A stretch of 64,000 nt of DNA from Beaufortia kweichowensis. Lineage: Eukaryota; Chordata; Actinopteri; Cypriniformes; Gastromyzontidae. Shown in pieces: positions 58,710 to 64,000 of the stretch. The notes below the pieces were generated by a model. That model was not told where the DNA came from. It saw only the letters and a list, made by a program, of their open reading frames with translations, and ran no database searches. The translations under genes and the position numbers were made by a program. The DNA lies in NCBI GenBank assembly GCA_019155185.1, contig CM032803.1:186001-250000 (forward strand). Direction: 5' to 3'. The first letter of the stretch is position 1. Every line of letters begins with the position of its first letter.

Positions 58710-61700
58710 GAGTAATTTAATAGTAATAATATGAAAAAATCTTGACTATATGAAGTTAAGATGAAGAGACACATGCAGCACATTGTACTGAGAGAGAACA
58801 CAATTTGATTTGCTAATTCTAGTGTGCTGTTTGATTAGAACTGGCCAAAGCGCTTACATTAGGATGCAGTATGTGTTAAGTGGCTTATTCTCTGACCAGT
58901 TGATGGGGCTGTAGAGTCACAGTGGTACTCATAATAAATGTAATTGGTCTAATCAGTGCTTCAGTCATAGCATTGGGATTCCTTTACAAGTGAGTTGTTA
59001 ATACGTTCTTTGATATAACGCCGGACATAATAGAGATTATTATCCATAAGACTGTTAAAGCTGCTTTTCTTTATTACTTCCTTTTAACTGTATATAGCTG
59101 GCAAACAGGATCATTTGTATGTGTAAGTAATCCACTACATTGACGTGTGTGTAATCTATCAGAAACAGCAGAAAACACAAGAGCCTGTGGTGTTTGTGAT
59201 CACACTTGAATGGTTGACTTATTCCCCATTCCACCTTCTGTCTGTTCAGCGCAGATAAGACTGCAGTTGTAAAGGCTCTAATATGTTCTATCTGAGGTTA
59301 AGGTTAGATATCGTACAGAAAAACCTCTAGGGGTTTTGAAACGCTGTGTTATTCTTGTTGGCCTCTTGTCGTCTTACTTCAAGCAGCTGCTTGCCATTGA
59401 ATTATAAGTAATAATTTACAGCAGAAAATATTTTTGTGATTTGGACTATGATCTTTTTTGGATAGTGTGTAATTGCCCATGCAACTGTAAAACTTTGAAT
59501 AGTTTTTAAATAGCCTTATTGGGAAAAATGTGCTGATAAGGATTTAGAAAGCAATAAAAACAAGCGTAAGGTTTAAACAAAAGTTTGCCAAATCTCTTTC
59601 TCTCTCAAGGATTGAACCGCATGAGCTTGTGAAATATATTATGTTATTCTCCGTCTTTATGATTTTCTCAGCTGAACTGATTTGCATAAATGAATCAAAA
59701 TATTATCATCATTAAGAACGCATTCTATTTAGAGAACTCGCAAGTTACGTGGCTGATGTTGAATTTAAAAATGGGTGCGCATGCTATGAGGGTAGTTTGC
59801 AGTGAGGTGGTGCCTAAAATCCAACAGGATTATATGGCTCTCTGAGAATCCCATCCTCTCTGTCCTTCTGTGAATTTTGCCAAGCTGGCATCTCTCAAGG
59901 CATTGATTCTGCAGTGTAATTTAATGCTTTTCCATCTCTAAGCACAAGCCTCACCCAAAATAGCAGTGTTTCTCTGCACCCCGCTGTGATATGAACACTG
60001 TTTGGATCATTATAGCTCAGAGGCAGAAATAAATGACAAAATCATATGTGAAAGACAGTGTTGTGCCCTGCATGAGATGGTCAAGAGGCATCTGTAAAGA
60101 ATTATGCTTCTGGTGAGTGTTACTTTCCCCATGAAAAGCTTTTCCTCCTATCTGTAATTAGGTCAAGAAGATTCAGTTAATAATAGTTGATGGTGAAACC
60201 CCAAGGGTGTCTGATATTAAAATGGTTCTCCTCACCGAGGTATTCATTTTTTGTCCATTCAATATTTTTCCCTTTGGGTATATAGTCCAATATCACATTT
60301 TACAGTATACCTTTCAAACAATAGGAGGCTCAATGAAGCACTCTTGGTGTATCTGACAAGAATTTCAATCACAGAACAGCTGATATTAGTGTTAGATCGC
60401 AGCATTAATCAATGGGTTTTCTTTGGGAATCACAATGCTTTTGCAGAGACTCTTGAATGGTCTTTGTGCGTTTTCATTTTTTCATTGGCTTTCAGGTCTG
60501 ATCTTTAGAAGTGACTTTGCTCATGATAAAATCTGACCAGTTTGTTTTAAGCATTTATACACAAGCATGTTTGTTTATTAAATATTTTGCCTAATCTGAT
60601 TAGCGTTCAGCTTCTCCAAAACCAGTGCAGGAAAATGTGAAAAATATCAGCAGATTCCATCTGGGACCTTCAGTAATGATGTAAGCGTCAGCATAATGCC
60701 AACAGCTGAGAGTTGCTGTCAGTGTGGAAAGACGGGGAACTGGAGTTTTTGCGTCGGCTCGTGACATCTTGCCATAAGACACGGTAGAGAACATAAACAA
60801 CAAAGGCATTTTTACACATTCATGCATATAGTGTGTCCAAAACTGCTGACTTGTGTATTTTCTACACAACATAGTGTATATGGTGAATGTCACATGCTGT
60901 AGATCGCTACAGGGCGATGGAGTAAATAAAAGTGCATTCATTTTAGCTCTGTTATAGCTATTGGCAATATTATGCACTTTGTATAATGTTACATATGCAT
61001 TGTGTCATGAATGCTGAAAAAACGATCAACCTCTACTGGATTTAGCCAGATCAGCCAAAATATGATGAGGCAGGTCACCTTTTTTGATAGCCACTGTGTT
61101 TATAGTTCTCTAGGAAATCAAGCTTCTCTCCGTATATTCAGATTGTATTGCCGAAAGCAATTTAACATCACAAAAATTGCATCAACTTTACAACAAAACT
61201 GACGACACACTCGCACACACGCAAGTGAGAGGTCAAAAAAGGCTTTCATCTTTCCTCACCCCATCCTGTCCCATACTCCTTTAATATTTGTAACACGTTT
61301 ATCAAAAGCAGATGACAGAATGAGTTTACACAACAGACAGCTTCCGTCTTTGATACTGCCATGTATCTCTGTGGATCAGATTCCCATCGTTGGAACGGTA
61401 GCGATTAAACTTGTAGCATGAGCGCCGGTGAGATTTCTCATTTGTGGGTGAGCAGCGGGGGGCCTGACAGATCCAAGACGTCTTTGAGCACCACTGACTT
61501 TGAACATTCCTTGTCCATAGCTACAATGTAAATCAAACCGTAACCCTAGCAAGGTGAATGTGAGATGCAAAATCCCATCACTGCACTAGTAGCCTCTCCT
61601 GTTTAGAAAATAAGATTTTTTGATGAGAAGAACAGATGAAGAGAGAAATTTTGTTTAGCACTTTAGAAATTTGGTATACAGTGACAATAATGTTATATTT

Positions 61701-62514
61701 GGAAATGCGCAGTTATTGCCATTAGACGTGTGAAGATTATCAGGTATCCTGAGAAAAACAATGTCCCGCTGTGCAACAAATATGTTCCTTCTTTCCATCA
61801 TATTCTCAAGGTGATTAATTAGCATTAAACCGAGGCGGGCATGTTTATCATAGTAATACAAATGTGCATTTAGGTTTTTGACAGGTTATTTAAAACCTTT
61901 GACTAAATAAATATTGCCAAAGGAATAATTGTCAGTGTAATTAAAAATGTCTGACAGTGAATATATATGATGCTATTGGGTAGCAGGAATAGCAATGTAA
62001 AGAAAATACACTGTGACCTTTGGAATGTAATGTGCCAGTTTGCAACAAAAATCATCTGGTAATATAGTAACTACCACAGCAATATATTTAGTTGGGCCAA
62101 ATAGATTTTCATGCTTAATACCTCTGAAACCAGTTGCCTTCTGTTTTTATCTAAGTACACTGGCTTATGCTTAATTGATATGTTCATAAAAAGCATTTGG
62201 TGCTTGATTTCAGCATGCTGTTATTTTGTTGAAAGCAGCTGACATCTGTTCCATGCTTTGGCATTGCCTTAAGGCTGCTTTCTGCTCGTCTCTGTTAGAT
62301 TTTTAACAGCCAGTTCTGGATTGTTCGGAGGCTTTAGATGTTCCAGCTGTAGTTTTTGTAGTGATTTAGGACCAGCTCCTATTATACAATCTTGCTACAT
62401 GATCTTACGTACCGTGGAACTCAGAAGAACACAAAGTGGCTTACTGGCAAAGCTGTTCATCTTTGTACCTGTATGATGTACCTGATATTGTATGACTCTT
62501 GTGTTTGGTTATTT

Positions 62515-62745
62515 GTCATTTAGCAGACACTTTTATCTAAAGTGACTTGTCGTACTTGCCATCCCTCACAAGGGCCATCTCTGCAGAACAACCTGCGGTT
62601 AAATGACTTGCTCAGGGGCACAATGGTGATATAGCTTAAGAATTCCCCACTTCAAAAATCATTCCCAGCGTGGTCTTTGAATTGGTCAATGGTCAATCTT
62701 TGAGTTACCAGCCCAATTCATAGCCATTGCACTATCAGCACCCCA
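62515..62745 (+). repeat. older copy of the 58.1-kb dispersed repeat
   Basis: TTTAGCAGACACTTTTATCT, AAAGTGACTTGTCGTACTTG and ATGACTTGCTCAGGGGCACA align with the copy at 58108-58300 but with many substitutions. An insertion-like stretch separates the blocks. Confidence 0.65.
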
Positions 62746-64000
62746 CAGTACTTCTCTGCAATAGTATAGTGATAAAATTAAATGGATGGGCAATCGTTAT
62801 TATATATTTATATGTTTTTATTTTATTTTGGAACATTAAGCCTAAGATTTATTGTACGTGCTGAACAAACCTACAGCTGTAAAACTTTTCCTTTCTTTGT
62901 TCATGCAAAAGATTTAAGCTTGCCGTCTCATAGTATTTCAGTATCCATCCAGCTTAGGGATATAAACGTGACATTGTCCAGTGTGCTGCAAGCTAACAGC
63001 AACTGAATGGCAGGCTCCCATCATGCCCTTGTCACCGCATTTGTTAATAAGCCACAGGACTATTAGTTTTACCTGAGTCAGGTAATCATTACTAAACCAA
63101 TTTCATTTCTGTGCCTGGGAAATTATTGGCAGGGAAAGAACACAGACGGCAGAGATGAATCTGAATTCCACTTATGTAATGAAATGTGTGTGGAGTATTG
63201 ATCCCTAAGGTTGTTTTCCAGGTGTCTTGCAGTAGTGACCTGCTCTGCATTAAAGTAATGGCTTTATAATTTGGCATTTGTCCCCCTCCTCCTTCTCTAG
63301 ATGAATACATTGTCAAATAATATAATACGATACACACAGATATTTTTTGGTTTAATTTGTAAGGTGTCTATAATTCTCTACGGATGGAACTAAACTGATT
63401 TGTAGTTGCCTAAGTAGAAAACACTTAAGTGTTTATTTATGAATAAAAGAGTAAAAGTTAAGGGCAAAGAGAGAAAGTGTGTCAAACACAAGTTATTTCT
63501 TCTTAGGCTTTTTTTTAATGATGGTTTTGTTCAGAATAGCATATTAAAAATGACTCTCTTACTCTTTAACCTAATGACTGTCACTGCACATATTGAGCAT
63601 AACATTAAAATGCAAAGTACAATTTTAAGATTTTTAAATATTCATTATTATTTTTGTTAAATCCTTTTTATTTTAGGTGTTTTTTAAATTGTTTATGTTT
63701 ATTGAGAATTTGTTAAATATTTATTCTTGAGTCTTATACCTTTCCATTAATATATAGTTTGTCATTAGAATTCAACTATGAAATATTAAGGTGAATAGGG
63801 AAATAACATAGGTGTTCCTCCTGAGGACTGGTGACAGTTAACAGATTAAGCTGTATATACAGTGTATGTATACTGTGCACAATATGCAAATTTTTGATAT
63901 GCATAAAATACCCAGATGACATAAAATACTAGGCCAAAGAGTACATTTTAAAAAAGTGCACATAATGCAGTGCACACTAAGCAGTATGCATCAAGATTCT

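Larger units (their letters stand above)
55427..64000. other. intergenic DNA downstream of the last gene, no gene seen
   Basis: 8.5 kb of AT-rich sequence without any spliced or single-exon gene I can support on either strand. It begins with the aga promoter region. It contains two dispersed repeats related to each other (58108-58300 and 62515-62745) and a (TA)14 run (58682-58709). The longest open frame, 60977-60600 (minus, 125 codons), has no family resemblance. A distant enhancer or an exon of a large neighbour could be hidden here, but nothing shows it. Confidence 0.6.

Noticed and set aside
60600..60977. Minus-strand open frame of 125 codons in the gene-free right end
   Set aside because: Longest frame there, but no motif, no splice context and no coding-type codon pattern that I can see.

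Overview
This is nuclear DNA from a bony fish, most likely a cypriniform. It is AT-rich, has spliced vertebrate genes with GT-AG introns, many di- and trinucleotide microsatellites, and several dispersed repeats typical of carp-like fishes. I identify eight protein-coding genes from exon translations joined at phase-consistent splice sites. Seven appear complete and one is partial. I find no rRNA, tRNA, CRISPR array or recognisable autonomous transposase.

Layout: (1) 994-1427 (+) is the last coding exon of elovl6, a fatty-acid elongase; the rest lies upstream of the window. (2) 7388-18186 (-) is egf, the pro-epidermal growth factor precursor: 22 coding exons and a 1088-residue model. (3) 20134-24361 (-) is lrit3, a retinal LRR-Ig-FN3 membrane protein with 4 exons. 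(4) 27748-36863 (-) is gpm6a, a neuronal four-pass proteolipid with 7 exons and 278 residues. (5) 41531-43264 (-) is spata4, with 5 exons. (6) 43659-47168 (-) is asb5, with 7 exons. (7) 47684-51059 (+) is neil3, a DNA glycosylase with 10 exons. (8) 51289-55426 (-) is aga, lysosomal aspartylglucosaminidase, with 9 exons. From 55.4 kb to the end I see no gene, only repeats and AT-rich sequence.

The genes do not form one pathway. The order joins two blocks that, from memory of human chromosome 4, are separate there: ELOVL6-EGF-LRIT3 (4q25) and GPM6A-(WDR17)-SPATA4-ASB5-(SPCS3-VEGFC)-NEIL3-AGA (4q34). The genes in brackets are missing from the expected places. asb5 and neil3 are head to head with about 0.5 kb between their start codons; neil3 and aga converge with about 230 bp between stop codons.

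I found no credible undescribed biological system. The most interesting points are gene-structural: two GC-AG introns, a NAGNAG acceptor and a (TG)n-fed acceptor in egf; an egf that lacks two EGF modules of the mammalian precursor; a 13-copy 16-bp minisatellite just upstream of the lrit3 start, each copy carrying a TGTTCT half-site; a lysosomal CLEAR-type E-box upstream of aga; and a perfect NRF1 palindrome with an E2F-like site between asb5 and neil3.
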